Part shown: one piece after another, positions 38,426 to 47,329 of the stretch
Numbering within the stretch: position 1 is the stretch's first letter
Layout of the letters: every line of letters starts with the position of its first letter
From: Pacificibacter maritimus
GTDB taxonomy: Bacteria > Pseudomonadota > Alphaproteobacteria > Rhodobacterales > Rhodobacteraceae
Reading direction: 5' to 3'
Assembly: GCF_003814915.1 (NCBI RefSeq)
Contig: NZ_RKQK01000002.1
Span: 125,184 to 189,183 of the forward strand
Length of the DNA stretch: 64,000 bases
Translations under genes and position numbers: made by a program
Notes under the pieces: model-generated
The model's database searches: none
What the model saw: only the letters and a program-made list of their open reading frames with translations
What the model was told of the DNA's origin: nothing

Positions 38426-39163
38426 ATGAGCACCACGATCCCTACGACTCCCACGTCCAAAACGCTGGCCCCATTGGCTGAGGAATTGCGTGAAAAAATC
38501 ATTTCCGAACCGGATATGATTTTGGACGACATTGATGTGATGAAAGCCTTGATCGCAGCCAATGAAAAAGCGGGTGGCGGCAATATTGTTGACCTACGCG
38601 GCATAGCAATGGACCGCTTGGAAGATCGCCTTGATCGCCTCGAAGATACCCATCGCGGTGTGATTGCGGCGGCTTATGAAAACCTTGCAGGCACCAACCA
38701 AATTCACCGTGCCATTTTGCGCATGATGGACCCTTTGGATTTCGAAACCTTCCTACGCGATTTGGGCGGCGAAGTTTCTGACATCTTGCGCGTGGACAGC
38801 GTGAAGTTGTTACTGGAAACCAAGGTCGAAGACGATGATCCTGTAGTGCGTAAATTGGGCGATGTTTTGGTCACCGCCGAACCTGGCTTTATCAACACCT
38901 ATCTCACACTTGGGCGCAACATCCCTGCGCGGGCTGTTACCCTTCGTCAAGTGGCCCCAGACACGGATATTATTTACGGCGACGAAACAGGGTTTATCCA
39001 TTCCGAAGCCTGTCTAAAGCTTGATTTCGGCTCTGGGCGCCTGCCTGGATTGTTGATCCTTGGGGCAGAAGATCCCCACATGTTTAAATCCACGCAAGGC
39101 ACTGATCTGTTGTCATTTTTTGCAGGCGTTTTTGAACGGACCATGCGCCGCTGGCTGGCATGA
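38426..39163 (+). CDS. DUF484-family protein upstream of xerC
   Basis: This 245-residue protein belongs to the DUF484 family, a GAF-like domain of unknown role that often precedes xerC. A helical N-terminal part (about 10-75, including IVDLRGIAMDRLEDRLDRLE) is followed by a GAF-like core with GLLILGAEDPHMF. Its stop overlaps the xerC start (ATGA), so the two are made together. Confidence 0.88.
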   Translation: MSTTIPTTPTSKTLAPLAEELREKIISEPDMILDDIDVMKALIAANEKAGGGNIVDLRGIAMDRLEDRLDRLEDTHRGVIAAAYENLAGTNQIHRAILRMMDPLDFETFLRDLGGEVSDILRVDSVKLLLETKVEDDDPVVRKLGDVLVTAEPGFINTYLTLGRNIPARAVTLRQVAPDTDIIYGDETGFIHSEACLKLDFGSGRLPGLLILGAEDPHMFKSTQGTDLLSFFAGVFERTMRRWLA

Positions 39164-40110
39164 CCGCGCCCTATTCTTTGACAGATGGTTTGCGTATCGC
39201 AATCGCAGACTGGTTGGATTTGGAACGCGCGCTGAAAGGCGTTTCTGAAAACACAATTACAGCCTACCGCAGCGATGTGACGGGCTGGTTATCGTTTTTA
39301 ATGCATCATCATGGCGCAGGCTTTGGCACGGCGAAAATCGCAGACTTAACCATATCCGATATGCGCGCATGGATGGCATCAGAGCGCGGGCGCGGCGTTG
39401 GGCCAAGGTCTTTGGCGCGCGCATTGTCAGCCGTTAAAACATTCACCCGTTGGATCGCCGAACGTGACGGGTTTGACGCCACTGGCATCTTGTCAGCGCG
39501 GTCGCCAAAGTTCACCAAAAAGCTTCCCCGCCCCCTCACCGTAGAGGCGGCCAAAGACATGATTTCGACGGTAGAGTTGCAGCATTCAGAACCTTGGATC
39601 GCGGCAAGAGACATGGCGGTTTTGACCCTGCTATACGGTTGTGGTTTGCGCATTTCTGAAGCCCTGTCTTTGACGGGTAAAGATGTACCTTTATCCGACA
39701 GCATTCGCATTACAGGGAAGGGAAATAAGGAACGCGTTGTGCCCGTTTTGCCCGTCGCGCGCAAAGCTGTCGATGCGTATATCTTAGAATGCCCCTATGA
39801 TTTGCACGATGATGCAGCGCTGTTTCGTGGCAAGCGCGGAGGGGCGTTGAACCCTCGCTTAATCTCGCGCGTCACAGAACAGGCGCGGATGCAGCTTGGC
39901 CTGCCCGCCACGGTCACGCCCCATGCGATGCGCCATTCTTTCGCGACACATCTGTTGACCGCAGGCGGCGATCTGCGCGCCATCCAAGAACTTTTAGGAC
40001 ATGCCTCTTTATCAACAACCCAAGCTTATACTGCCGTGGATACGGCACGCCTGTTAGAAGTTTACGATGCAGCGCATCCCCGCGCCAAGTCCGCACCCAA
40101 CACGCCTTAG
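39160..40110 (+). CDS. xerC: Tyrosine recombinase XerC
   Basis: This 316-residue site-specific recombinase resolves chromosome dimers at dif. It has an N-terminal SAM-like DNA-binding domain (about 10-100) and a catalytic domain with Arg in GCGLRISEAL, HAMRHSFATHL, LGHASLSTTQAYT and the Tyr nucleophile. The link to DUF484 supports XerC rather than a phage integrase. No att site or cargo is nearby. Confidence 0.94.
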   Translation: MTAPYSLTDGLRIAIADWLDLERALKGVSENTITAYRSDVTGWLSFLMHHHGAGFGTAKIADLTISDMRAWMASERGRGVGPRSLARALSAVKTFTRWIAERDGFDATGILSARSPKFTKKLPRPLTVEAAKDMISTVELQHSEPWIAARDMAVLTLLYGCGLRISEALSLTGKDVPLSDSIRITGKGNKERVVPVLPVARKAVDAYILECPYDLHDDAALFRGKRGGALNPRLISRVTEQARMQLGLPATVTPHAMRHSFATHLLTAGGDLRAIQELLGHASLSTTQAYTAVDTARLLEVYDAAHPRAKSAPNTP

Positions 40111-40215
40111 CGCCCCTGACGCCCTTGTACCAGCGGTGGGCAAGCGGCACAAAATTTGTGCAACATTGCGCCGCTAGCCCTTGCAAGATGCGGCGAAGGC
40201 AGGCATCAAAGTTAC

Positions 40216-40914
40216 ATGAAAGCCAATGTCCGTAACGGCTATGCCGTACACCTACTAACTGCGACGGGGGCCGCTTTGGCCCTTTTAGCGCTATTTTCCG
40301 CAGCCCATGAAGAGTGGAGCCATATGTTTTTATGGTTGCTTGCTGCGCTAATTGTGGATGGTGTGGATGGCCCGCTTGCACGCAGCGTGGACACAAAAGC
40401 AAACGCCCCGCGCATTGACGGTGTGCTACTTGATCTGGTCGTCGACTTTTTGACCTATGTCTTCGTGCCTGTTTTTGCGATCGTTCAATCTGGCATGATC
40501 CCCGGCTGGACAGGATGGCTATGCGCCTTGAGCATTGTCACGGTGTCAGCGCTTTATTTTGCAGATACCAGCATGAAGACCGAAGACGCCAGCTTTGATG
40601 GCTTTCCAGGCTGCTGGAACATGGTGGCCTTGGTGTTTTTCGCGATGGAACCACCGATTTGGGCAATGGTTTCAATCATGTTGATCCTCACCCCCATGAT
40701 GTTTTTACCCGTGCATTTCGTACACCCAGTCCGCACCCGTAGGTGGAGCATGATCACGCTGCCCGTCACATTGGTCTGGATTGTTTGTTCTGTTATTTTA
40801 TTGGTTGGCACCTATACGCATTTTGTCGGCACGGGATTGATCATCACCAGTCTGTACTTGCTTACAGCTGGCGGAATACAACAAATCCTGCCCGCCCAAA
40901 GCAGCAAACACTGA
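40216..40914 (+). CDS. pcs: Phosphatidylcholine synthase Pcs
   Basis: This 232-residue integral membrane enzyme makes phosphatidylcholine from CDP-diacylglycerol and choline. It has about seven membrane helices. The CDP-alcohol motif D51-G52-x2-A55-R56, then G69, D73 and D77 is intact, with the longer spacer seen in Pcs enzymes. The ATG at 40216 is supported by fit to the family; an in-frame GTG at 40156 would add 20 poor residues. Confidence 0.9.
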   Translation: MKANVRNGYAVHLLTATGAALALLALFSAAHEEWSHMFLWLLAALIVDGVDGPLARSVDTKANAPRIDGVLLDLVVDFLTYVFVPVFAIVQSGMIPGWTGWLCALSIVTVSALYFADTSMKTEDASFDGFPGCWNMVALVFFAMEPPIWAMVSIMLILTPMMFLPVHFVHPVRTRRWSMITLPVTLVWIVCSVILLVGTYTHFVGTGLIITSLYLLTAGGIQQILPAQSSKH

Positions 40915-40916
40915 AC

Positions 40917-40947
40917 AAAAAAGGGGGCCGAAGCCCCCTTTTGCATT
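40917..40947. terminator. Bidirectional terminator between pcs and ileS
   Basis: An 8-bp stem (40921-40928 with 40933-40940) with a CGAA loop has T-runs on both sides. It serves the convergent pcs and ileS genes. Confidence 0.9.
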
Positions 40948-40966
40948 TTATGGATGTGGTTTGAAT

Positions 40967-43909
40967 TTAGCCAAGCGCCGCATCGCAGCGCCCGCACACA
41001 CCATCATGACTATGCGTGCCGACATCGGGCAAGATCTTCCAGCAGCGCTGACATTTTTCGCCTGAAGCTTTTTCAAACACGACCGCTACGCCATCCACCT
41101 CTGCCAAGGTAAAGGCACCTTCTGGGGCTGCATCTGTTGAAAAAGTGACGCCAGAAGTGATGCATAGATCATCGAAAGACACGGTTTTAAGTGCCTCGAC
41201 TGTGGTTTCATCACGCAAATAGACCACCGGTGCTGCTTCAAGCGATGCGCCGATAACTTTTTCAGTTCGCTGAATTTCCAATGCTGCTGTGACCACACGG
41301 CGCACTTGGCGAACACTGGCCCATTTTGCGGCCAAAGCATCGTTTTTCCACGCGCTTGGTGTGCTGACGAAATCCTCAAGGTGGATTGAGTTGCCCTCAG
41401 CAGGGAAGCGTTCAAGCCAGACTTCTTCCATCGTGAACACCAAGATCGGCGCAAGCCATTTGGTAATGCGGTGGAACAACAGATCCAGCACCGTGCGTGC
41501 AGCGCGGCGGTTCAATGTATCGCCGTCACAGTACAGCGCATCTTTGCGCACATCGAAATAGAACGCTGACAGATCAACCGTAGCGAATGTGAAAACAGCC
41601 TGCCAAACGCCAGAGAAATCAAAGGCGCGGTAGCCTTTTTGAACGGCGTTATCGACTTCTTGCACGCGGTGCAAAACCCATTGTTCCAACTCTGGCATAT
41701 CCGCTGGTTCAACACGATCACTTTCAGAAAAATCAGCCAATGAGCCAAGCATGTAACGCATTGTGTTGCGCAGGCGGCGGTAGCTGTCCGCCGTGCCTTT
41801 CAAGATTTCAGGCCCGATACGCTGGTCGCTGGTGTAATCGGTTTGGGCCACCCAAAGACGCAAGATATCCGCGCCATATTGTTTGACGATGGTTTCAGGA
41901 ACCACAGTATTGCCGATGGATTTAGACATTTTCATGCCCTTTTCATCCAGCGTAAACCCATGCGTCACAACGTTTTTATAGGGCGCGCGGCCTTTGGTTG
42001 CCGATGCTTGTAACAAAGACGAATGGAACCAACCACGGTGCTGGTCGGTGCCTTCCATGTAGACATCAGCAATGCCATCTTCGGTGCCGTCTTCACGGTC
42101 GCGCAAAACGAAAGCATGGGTACAGCCAGAATCAAACCACACATCCAAAACGTCAAACACTTGATCGTAATCGTCAGGGTCGGCGATGCCGTCCAAAATG
42201 CGGGCTTTGAAACCATCCGCATACCAAATATCCGCGCCGTGCACTTCGAACTCGGCCTTGATGCGCGCATTCAACTCTTCGCTGCGCAACAAGAAATCCG
42301 CATCCGTCGGCAAGCTGCCCTTTTTGGTGAAACATGTCAGAGGCACACCCCAAGCACGTTGACGCGACAGCACCCAATCAGGGCGGCTTTCGATCATGGA
42401 ATGCAAACGGTTGCGACCTGTTTGAGGCGTCCAAGCGACCAATTCGTCGATGGAGCGCAGGGCGCGCTCACGAATGCTATCCCCATATTGGCCCATGCCA
42501 TCATCGAGTTTTTTGTCAACGGAGGCAAACCATTGCGGCGTATTGCGGTAGACGATCGGCGCTTTTGACCGCCAAGAATGCGGATAGCTGTGCTTGATCA
42601 CGCCGCGCGCAAATAGACCGTCTTCTTCAGTCAACTTGGCCATAACAGCCGTGTTGGCGTCGCCTTCCCAAGGGTTGTTTTTGTTCTTTTTATTGGCTTT
42701 TTCACGCAAGATCGCTTTGCCGCCAAAGAATGGCAAATCATCGCGGAAACGCCCGTCTTCCATGACATTATAGGTGATCATGGTCTCGAGCATGCCCAGA
42801 TCGCGGTAGAATTCAAATTCATCCATACCGTGGGATGGCGCGCAATGTACAAAGCCCGTGCCTTCGCCATCTGTTACGAAAGGCGCTGCGCGGAAATCAC
42901 GTGGGGTGTCCCATTCGCCGCCCGAGCCTTCTGTCCCCGCCAGAGGGTGCGACAAGGATGTGCCGCTCATATCGCCCGCATCCGACAGACGTGTAAAATC
43001 GTCGATGCGCGCTTTTGCAAACACGGCTTCCGCCAAGGCATCAGCTAAAACATAGCGTTCGCCTGTGCGGACCCAATTGTCTTCTGGTGCGGCGTTCACT
43101 TCATAAACGCCGTAAGAAATCGTGTCAGAGTAAACCACAGCTTTGTTGGATGGTATGGTCCAAGGCGTCGTTGTCCAGATAACGACTGAGGCACCTTTGA
43201 GCGCCTCATTGTCTGTATCGCGCACAGGGAATTTCACCCAGATAGCAAAGCTTTCTTTGTCTTGGTATTCGATCTCAGCTTCGGCCAATGCGGTCTTTTC
43301 AACGGGCGACCACATCACAGGTTTTGAGCCTTGATACAAAGTACCATTCATCAAGAACTTGGTGAATTCTTCTGCGATCACCGCTTCTGCGTGGTAATTC
43401 ATCGTCAGGTAGGGGTCTTCCCAGTTGCCTTGAATGCCCAGACGTTTGAATTCTTCTCGCTGGATATCGACCCAACCTTCGGCAAATTTACGACATTCTT
43501 GGCGGAAATCCACCACAGGCACGTCGTCTTTATTTTTGCCTTTTTGGCGGTACTGTTCTTCGATCTTCCACTCGATCGGCAGACCGTGACAATCCCAACC
43601 TGGCACATAGCGTGCATCGTGGCCCATCATCTGATGAGAACGCACAATGATGTCTTTAATGGTTTTGTTCAATGCGTGACCGATGTGTAGATTGCCGTTC
43701 GCATAGGGCGGTCCGTCATGCAGGGTAAAAGGCGTGCGCCCGTCAGCTTTGCCTTTGGCACGCAATTGGTCGTAAACACCGATTTGCGCCCAGCGCTCTA
43801 GCCAGCCAGGCTCGCGTTTTGGCAGTCCTGCGCGCATTGGGAAGTCCGTTTGGGGCAGGTTCAAAGTGGATTTATAGTCGATCGTTTCGGAAGGTGTATC
43901 AGCGCACAT
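40967..43909 (-). CDS. ileS: Isoleucyl-tRNA synthetase
   Basis: This 980-residue class I synthetase charges tRNA(Ile) with isoleucine. HIGH lies at residues 75-78, KMSKS at 660-664, the editing domain lies between them, and a C-terminal zinc site is formed by CQRCW and CGRC. The length is typical of the bacterial type in this group. A ribosome site (agga) precedes the ATG. Confidence 0.97.
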   Translation of the reverse strand: MCADTPSETIDYKSTLNLPQTDFPMRAGLPKREPGWLERWAQIGVYDQLRAKGKADGRTPFTLHDGPPYANGNLHIGHALNKTIKDIIVRSHQMMGHDARYVPGWDCHGLPIEWKIEEQYRQKGKNKDDVPVVDFRQECRKFAEGWVDIQREEFKRLGIQGNWEDPYLTMNYHAEAVIAEEFTKFLMNGTLYQGSKPVMWSPVEKTALAEAEIEYQDKESFAIWVKFPVRDTDNEALKGASVVIWTTTPWTIPSNKAVVYSDTISYGVYEVNAAPEDNWVRTGERYVLADALAEAVFAKARIDDFTRLSDAGDMSGTSLSHPLAGTEGSGGEWDTPRDFRAAPFVTDGEGTGFVHCAPSHGMDEFEFYRDLGMLETMITYNVMEDGRFRDDLPFFGGKAILREKANKKNKNNPWEGDANTAVMAKLTEEDGLFARGVIKHSYPHSWRSKAPIVYRNTPQWFASVDKKLDDGMGQYGDSIRERALRSIDELVAWTPQTGRNRLHSMIESRPDWVLSRQRAWGVPLTCFTKKGSLPTDADFLLRSEELNARIKAEFEVHGADIWYADGFKARILDGIADPDDYDQVFDVLDVWFDSGCTHAFVLRDREDGTEDGIADVYMEGTDQHRGWFHSSLLQASATKGRAPYKNVVTHGFTLDEKGMKMSKSIGNTVVPETIVKQYGADILRLWVAQTDYTSDQRIGPEILKGTADSYRRLRNTMRYMLGSLADFSESDRVEPADMPELEQWVLHRVQEVDNAVQKGYRAFDFSGVWQAVFTFATVDLSAFYFDVRKDALYCDGDTLNRRAARTVLDLLFHRITKWLAPILVFTMEEVWLERFPAEGNSIHLEDFVSTPSAWKNDALAAKWASVRQVRRVVTAALEIQRTEKVIGASLEAAPVVYLRDETTVEALKTVSFDDLCITSGVTFSTDAAPEGAFTLAEVDGVAVVFEKASGEKCQRCWKILPDVGTHSHDGVCGRCDAALG

Positions 43910-44096
43910 CGCGTCTAATCCTGTCAGATAAGTCTGTCAAAGGGTGTGGGTCGGCGCGGCTGTCCATACGCCTTGTCCCGGCGGCTCAATGTTAGAGCGC
44001 CGGGCTGGTAATTCGAATAATAATCGCCACCAAAAAATTCATACGGGCCTTATATGGCGCGCTTTAGCTGGGGTAAAGCCTCTAAGCAGTTGCCAC

Positions 44097-44124
44097 AAAA
44101 AAAGGGGCAAACAATGCCCCTTTT
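44097..44124 (-). terminator. Terminator after the small cysteine protein
   Basis: A 10-bp stem (44100-44109 with 44115-44124) with a five-base loop is followed on the minus strand by seven T. Confidence 0.85.
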
Positions 44125-44154
44125 CATCAACCTAAACTCGCAAAAAATACGTGC

Positions 44155-44340
44155 CTAATGCGCTGTATTCGAGCTGGAGTGACTTCCGCACCAATCGTCG
44201 GTTTTCACAGTTGGCCAAGCGCCGCGCAGTTCATCTTCGGTTAAAAAGACAGGTGGATTCAGGCGGCATAAGCCATCTTGAGCGGTCAAGGATTGTTCTG
44301 CTTCGAAATAGGAACAAGATTTACATGCTGTTGCGGCCAC
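44155..44340 (-). CDS. Small cysteine-rich protein
   Basis: This 61-residue protein has CKSC near the start, then GLCRLNPP and DDWCGSH near the end, with four Cys spaced as in small zinc or iron-sulphur binding proteins common in alphaproteobacteria. I know the pattern C-x2-C...C-R...P-P...DDWCG but not its function. A terminator follows, which supports a real transcript. The opposite-strand frame of 105 residues across this region is a shadow. Confidence 0.8.
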   Translation of the reverse strand: MAATACKSCSYFEAEQSLTAQDGLCRLNPPVFLTEDELRGAWPTVKTDDWCGSHSSSNTAH

Positions 44341-44618
44341 GGGAACTCTCCAGACTTACTTTTAAAGTTGAACAAGGACTGGCTGGCAATTTGGCTGGCT
44401 ATCTCCAAGATAATATTGAGGAGGCGCAAATGAATGTCAATTATTTTTCATTAAAATCAATTAGTTGACTGATTTACCGGGCCATAAAAACACTCAGGTA
44501 TATCGCGTTTATTCTGATTAAAGCGATCAGCTTTCAATCGTCTTCATGACCGCAATTGCACTGCCACAGCGCATACCTTAGGGTACCTTGTGCGATGAAT
44601 TGACGGATTACAGCGACG
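44341..44618. other. AT-rich intergenic gap before the haemoglobin gene
   Basis: This 278-bp gap holds no gene I can support. It includes a good gaggagg ribosome site (44418-44424) in front of a 12-codon frame (44430-44468), which is discussed in the findings. The rest probably carries promoters for the flanking divergent genes. Confidence 0.4.
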
Positions 44619-45041
44619 ATGAACCAAGAGCGCAGCCTTAAACCAGCCCAAAAGTTTCCGATCACCAGTTCGCAGATAGACCTCGTTGTCGCCAAATTTT
44701 ACGCCCGCCTGCGCATCCACCCAGATCTGGCTCCCATTTTTGCCAACCACATCGAAGATTGGCCGCCTCATGAGCATAAAATTTCTCAGTTTTGGCACAA
44801 TGCTATTGGGATGAAACGCGGCTATACTGGAAATCCGCAGCAAACGCATATGAAAGCGCGTGATATCAAAACAGCGCATTTTGCGATCTGGTTGGCGATT
44901 TTTGATGAGGTTTTATACGACTGTCTTCCAAGGCACACAGCGCAATGCTGGTCTGAGCTCGCGCATCGGATTGGGCGTGCATTGAAAATAAGTATTGCTC
45001 AACGCGACATCCCGACAGACGCGCCTCCTCAACTGTCCTAG
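44619..45041 (+). CDS. Group III truncated haemoglobin
   Basis: This 140-residue haem protein belongs to truncated haemoglobin group III. Features are VVAKFYARLRIHPDLAPIF (helix B-C region), HKISQFWHNAIGMKRGYTG and a proximal His in the THMKARDIKTAHFAIW region. Group III globins may bind oxygen or handle peroxides and nitric oxide, but the role is uncertain. It lies upstream of an FAD monooxygenase, 47 bases away. Confidence 0.9.
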   Translation: MNQERSLKPAQKFPITSSQIDLVVAKFYARLRIHPDLAPIFANHIEDWPPHEHKISQFWHNAIGMKRGYTGNPQQTHMKARDIKTAHFAIWLAIFDEVLYDCLPRHTAQCWSELAHRIGRALKISIAQRDIPTDAPPQLS

Positions 45042-45088
45042 CCTGATGTCATCGGTGCAATAGTCTTTCCTTAAGGTCAAATTTCTCA

Positions 45089-46285
45089 ATGACACAGTCT
45101 TTAAAAGTTGGCATCACAGGCGCAGGTATAGGCGGCTTGGCAGCGGCATCCTTGCTTGCGGATCAATCCCATGACATCACTCTGTTTGATCAATTTGAGC
45201 AGGCGAAACCTGTCGGTTCAGGTCTGGTGATTCAGCCTGTCGGGCGCAGGGTTTTGGACGTCCTCGGCGCAGGCGATGATGCGCGCGCCATGGGACAAAA
45301 AATTCACCGTATGCTGGGGCGAGAAACCCGCAATGGACACCGCGTTTTAGATGTCAGTTATGGCCAGAGTTACGGCTTGGCTATCCATCGCGCAGCCCTA
45401 TTTCAAAGCCTGCTCAATGCCGCGCAACGCCGCGACATTTCGATGTGCGAAAACCACAAAGTGATGGGGCGTGACGGCACGCAGTTGGTGTTTGAAAATG
45501 GCGCGATGTCCAAGCCTTTTGATCTGATCATCGACGCCAGCGGTGCGCGATCTGTGCTCAGCCCGCTTAGCGCACGCGACCTGCCTTTTGGCGCTATTTG
45601 GACCACTGTGGATTGGCCAGACACCCACTTGTCCCAGCAACAACTGACGCAAAAATACCGCCATGCGAACCGCATGATTGGCGTCATGCCCATCGGCACG
45701 CTACCCAATGACTCGACGAAAAAAGCGGCATTGTTTTATTCTTTGCCCAGTGACGGATATAAAACTTGGCATGCACAAGGATTGGACGTGTGGAAAGCCG
45801 AAGCCTTAAAACTTTGGCCAGACCTTGCACCTTTTTTGGATCAAATAACCCATCGCGATCAGATGGTTATGGCGCGATACAGCCATGGAACGCTGCGCAA
45901 ACCTTATGGCGACGCGATAGCTTATATCGGCGATGCCGCCCACCGTGCCTCGCCACAATTAGGACAAGGCGCGAACATGGCACTATTGGATGCATGGGCC
46001 CTCAGCGAAGCTTTGAAACACTTTCCTATCGCCAAAGCTTTGCCAGCTTACGGGCGGGCGCGGCGTGGTCATGTGATGGCCTATCAAGCTATGTCGGCCG
46101 CCTTTACACCGCAGTATCAATCGCACAGCCGCATCTTGCCATTCATCCGTGACCGCATCCTGTTTCCCTTGTCAGTTCTACCGCCCACAAAACAGATTTT
46201 AACAGCTTTGGTACGTGGGAATATCTTACCGCCTTTGGGGTATCTTACACCACAAGAACAGGCGAAGATCACACCAGATCTATAG
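45089..46285 (+). CDS. FAD-dependent monooxygenase
   Basis: This 398-residue flavoprotein of the PHBH-like class has the GAGIGG dinucleotide motif at residues 11-16, an internal DxSGARS-type region near 148 and a second FAD motif in GDAAHRASPQLGQGANMALLDA near 275. It probably hydroxylates an aromatic or similar substrate with NAD(P)H. The substrate is not evident. It may be cotranscribed with the haemoglobin gene. Confidence 0.88.
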   Translation: MTQSLKVGITGAGIGGLAAASLLADQSHDITLFDQFEQAKPVGSGLVIQPVGRRVLDVLGAGDDARAMGQKIHRMLGRETRNGHRVLDVSYGQSYGLAIHRAALFQSLLNAAQRRDISMCENHKVMGRDGTQLVFENGAMSKPFDLIIDASGARSVLSPLSARDLPFGAIWTTVDWPDTHLSQQQLTQKYRHANRMIGVMPIGTLPNDSTKKAALFYSLPSDGYKTWHAQGLDVWKAEALKLWPDLAPFLDQITHRDQMVMARYSHGTLRKPYGDAIAYIGDAAHRASPQLGQGANMALLDAWALSEALKHFPIAKALPAYGRARRGHVMAYQAMSAAFTPQYQSHSRILPFIRDRILFPLSVLPPTKQILTALVRGNILPPLGYLTPQEQAKITPDL

Positions 46286-46318
46286 CCAAATCACCCTGTT
46301 CGCAGGCCGTACTTACCC

Positions 46319-47329
46319 CTACCCGAACAGCCCTGTTAAAGCCCGCTGCACAGTGCCTGTCACCGATGGCTTTTTAGCGGCCGAGAATGGTAATGGTCTG
46401 CAAACTTCGATCGCAGCCACGCCCACACGCGCGGTCAAAGCGCCGTTGACCACGCCCTCGCCGAAGCGACGTGACACTTTGGCCAAAACACCACCGCCAG
46501 CAAGTGATCCGATCAGATCATCGCCCACAGCAACAGCGCCTGTGGCCACCAAATGGGTCAAGACTGATCGCGTGACGCGCCAAGACCCAAGTGTGCCCGA
46601 ACGCCCGCCATAAATTTCAGCAATGCGACGGATCATGCGTAGATTGGCCGTGAGCGCTGTGAAAACATCGGCCAAAGCAATAGGTACAAGTGCTGTGACC
46701 ATAGCGACTTGGCGTGCTGCAGCTTCAACTTCGCGGCGCGCAGCCGTATCAAGCGGGATCAAAAACTCGGTTTCAGCAAGTTTTAATAAACCATCGGCAT
46801 CAAACACTTCGCCTTTGCGTTCGTTAAAACGATCATTGCCCCATGATACATCATTGCGGGATTTATAGACCGTTTGCAGTTTTTCAGTAACCACACGCGC
46901 GGCGTTCAAATCTTGTGCTGCCGCGGCATCGATAGCTGCTTTTTGCAACGTATCAATGCGCTTGAGGCGCGCAAAGCCTGCCAATTCTTTAAGCGCAATC
47001 GTCAAGAGCACCGCGCAAAATGCGAGCACCAGCGCCAAGGCACTGTAGCCCAAAATCGGGTTGCGTGCGATCAAAGCTGCAACAAAATCATAGCTGACCA
47101 AAGTCACAGCAAAGGTCACCAGCGTGAGCAACAAACGCCAGAACCAACGCGCCAGAACCGATGGCTTGCGCGCAGCAAAAACCGCAGCGCGCTCCATCGC
47201 AGAGGGTGCGCGTAATGGTGTGAGATCAGGTACAGGTTCAGCCGTCGAAGGCGTGACGGTCGCGGGCGCATCATCCAGATCGATACGCACGGGACCACGG
47301 CTGGGCTTGCGGGGGGGCGTGTCGGTCAT
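46319..47329 (-). CDS. YcjF/DUF697-family inner-membrane protein
   Basis: This 336-residue protein belongs to the TIGR01620 / YcjF family with a DUF697 C-terminal domain. It has a Pro-rich N-terminal tail (about 1-45), two membrane helices (about 60-110) and a C-terminal region with glycine-rich VATGAVAVGDDLIGSLAGGG. It is paired with the ycjX-like GTPase; the start overlaps that gene's stop (ATGA). The function of the pair is poorly known; in E. coli it belongs to a stress regulon. Confidence 0.9.
   Translation of the reverse strand: MTDTPPRKPSRGPVRIDLDDAPATVTPSTAEPVPDLTPLRAPSAMERAAVFAARKPSVLARWFWRLLLTLVTFAVTLVSYDFVAALIARNPILGYSALALVLAFCAVLLTIALKELAGFARLKRIDTLQKAAIDAAAAQDLNAARVVTEKLQTVYKSRNDVSWGNDRFNERKGEVFDADGLLKLAETEFLIPLDTAARREVEAAARQVAMVTALVPIALADVFTALTANLRMIRRIAEIYGGRSGTLGSWRVTRSVLTHLVATGAVAVGDDLIGSLAGGGVLAKVSRRFGEGVVNGALTARVGVAAIEVCRPLPFSAAKKPSVTGTVQRALTGLFG

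Noticed and set aside
39160-40110. Phage integrase marking a mobile element
   Set aside because: The gene is coupled to DUF484 and fits XerC; there is no cargo, tRNA or direct repeat nearby.
42023-42568. 181-codon plus-strand frame inside ileS
   Set aside because: It is antisense to isoleucyl-tRNA synthetase and shows no family feature.
44151-44468. 105-codon plus-strand frame across the small cysteine protein
   Set aside because: Its first part is the complement of the better-supported gene at 44155-44340, and the rest has no recognisable motif.
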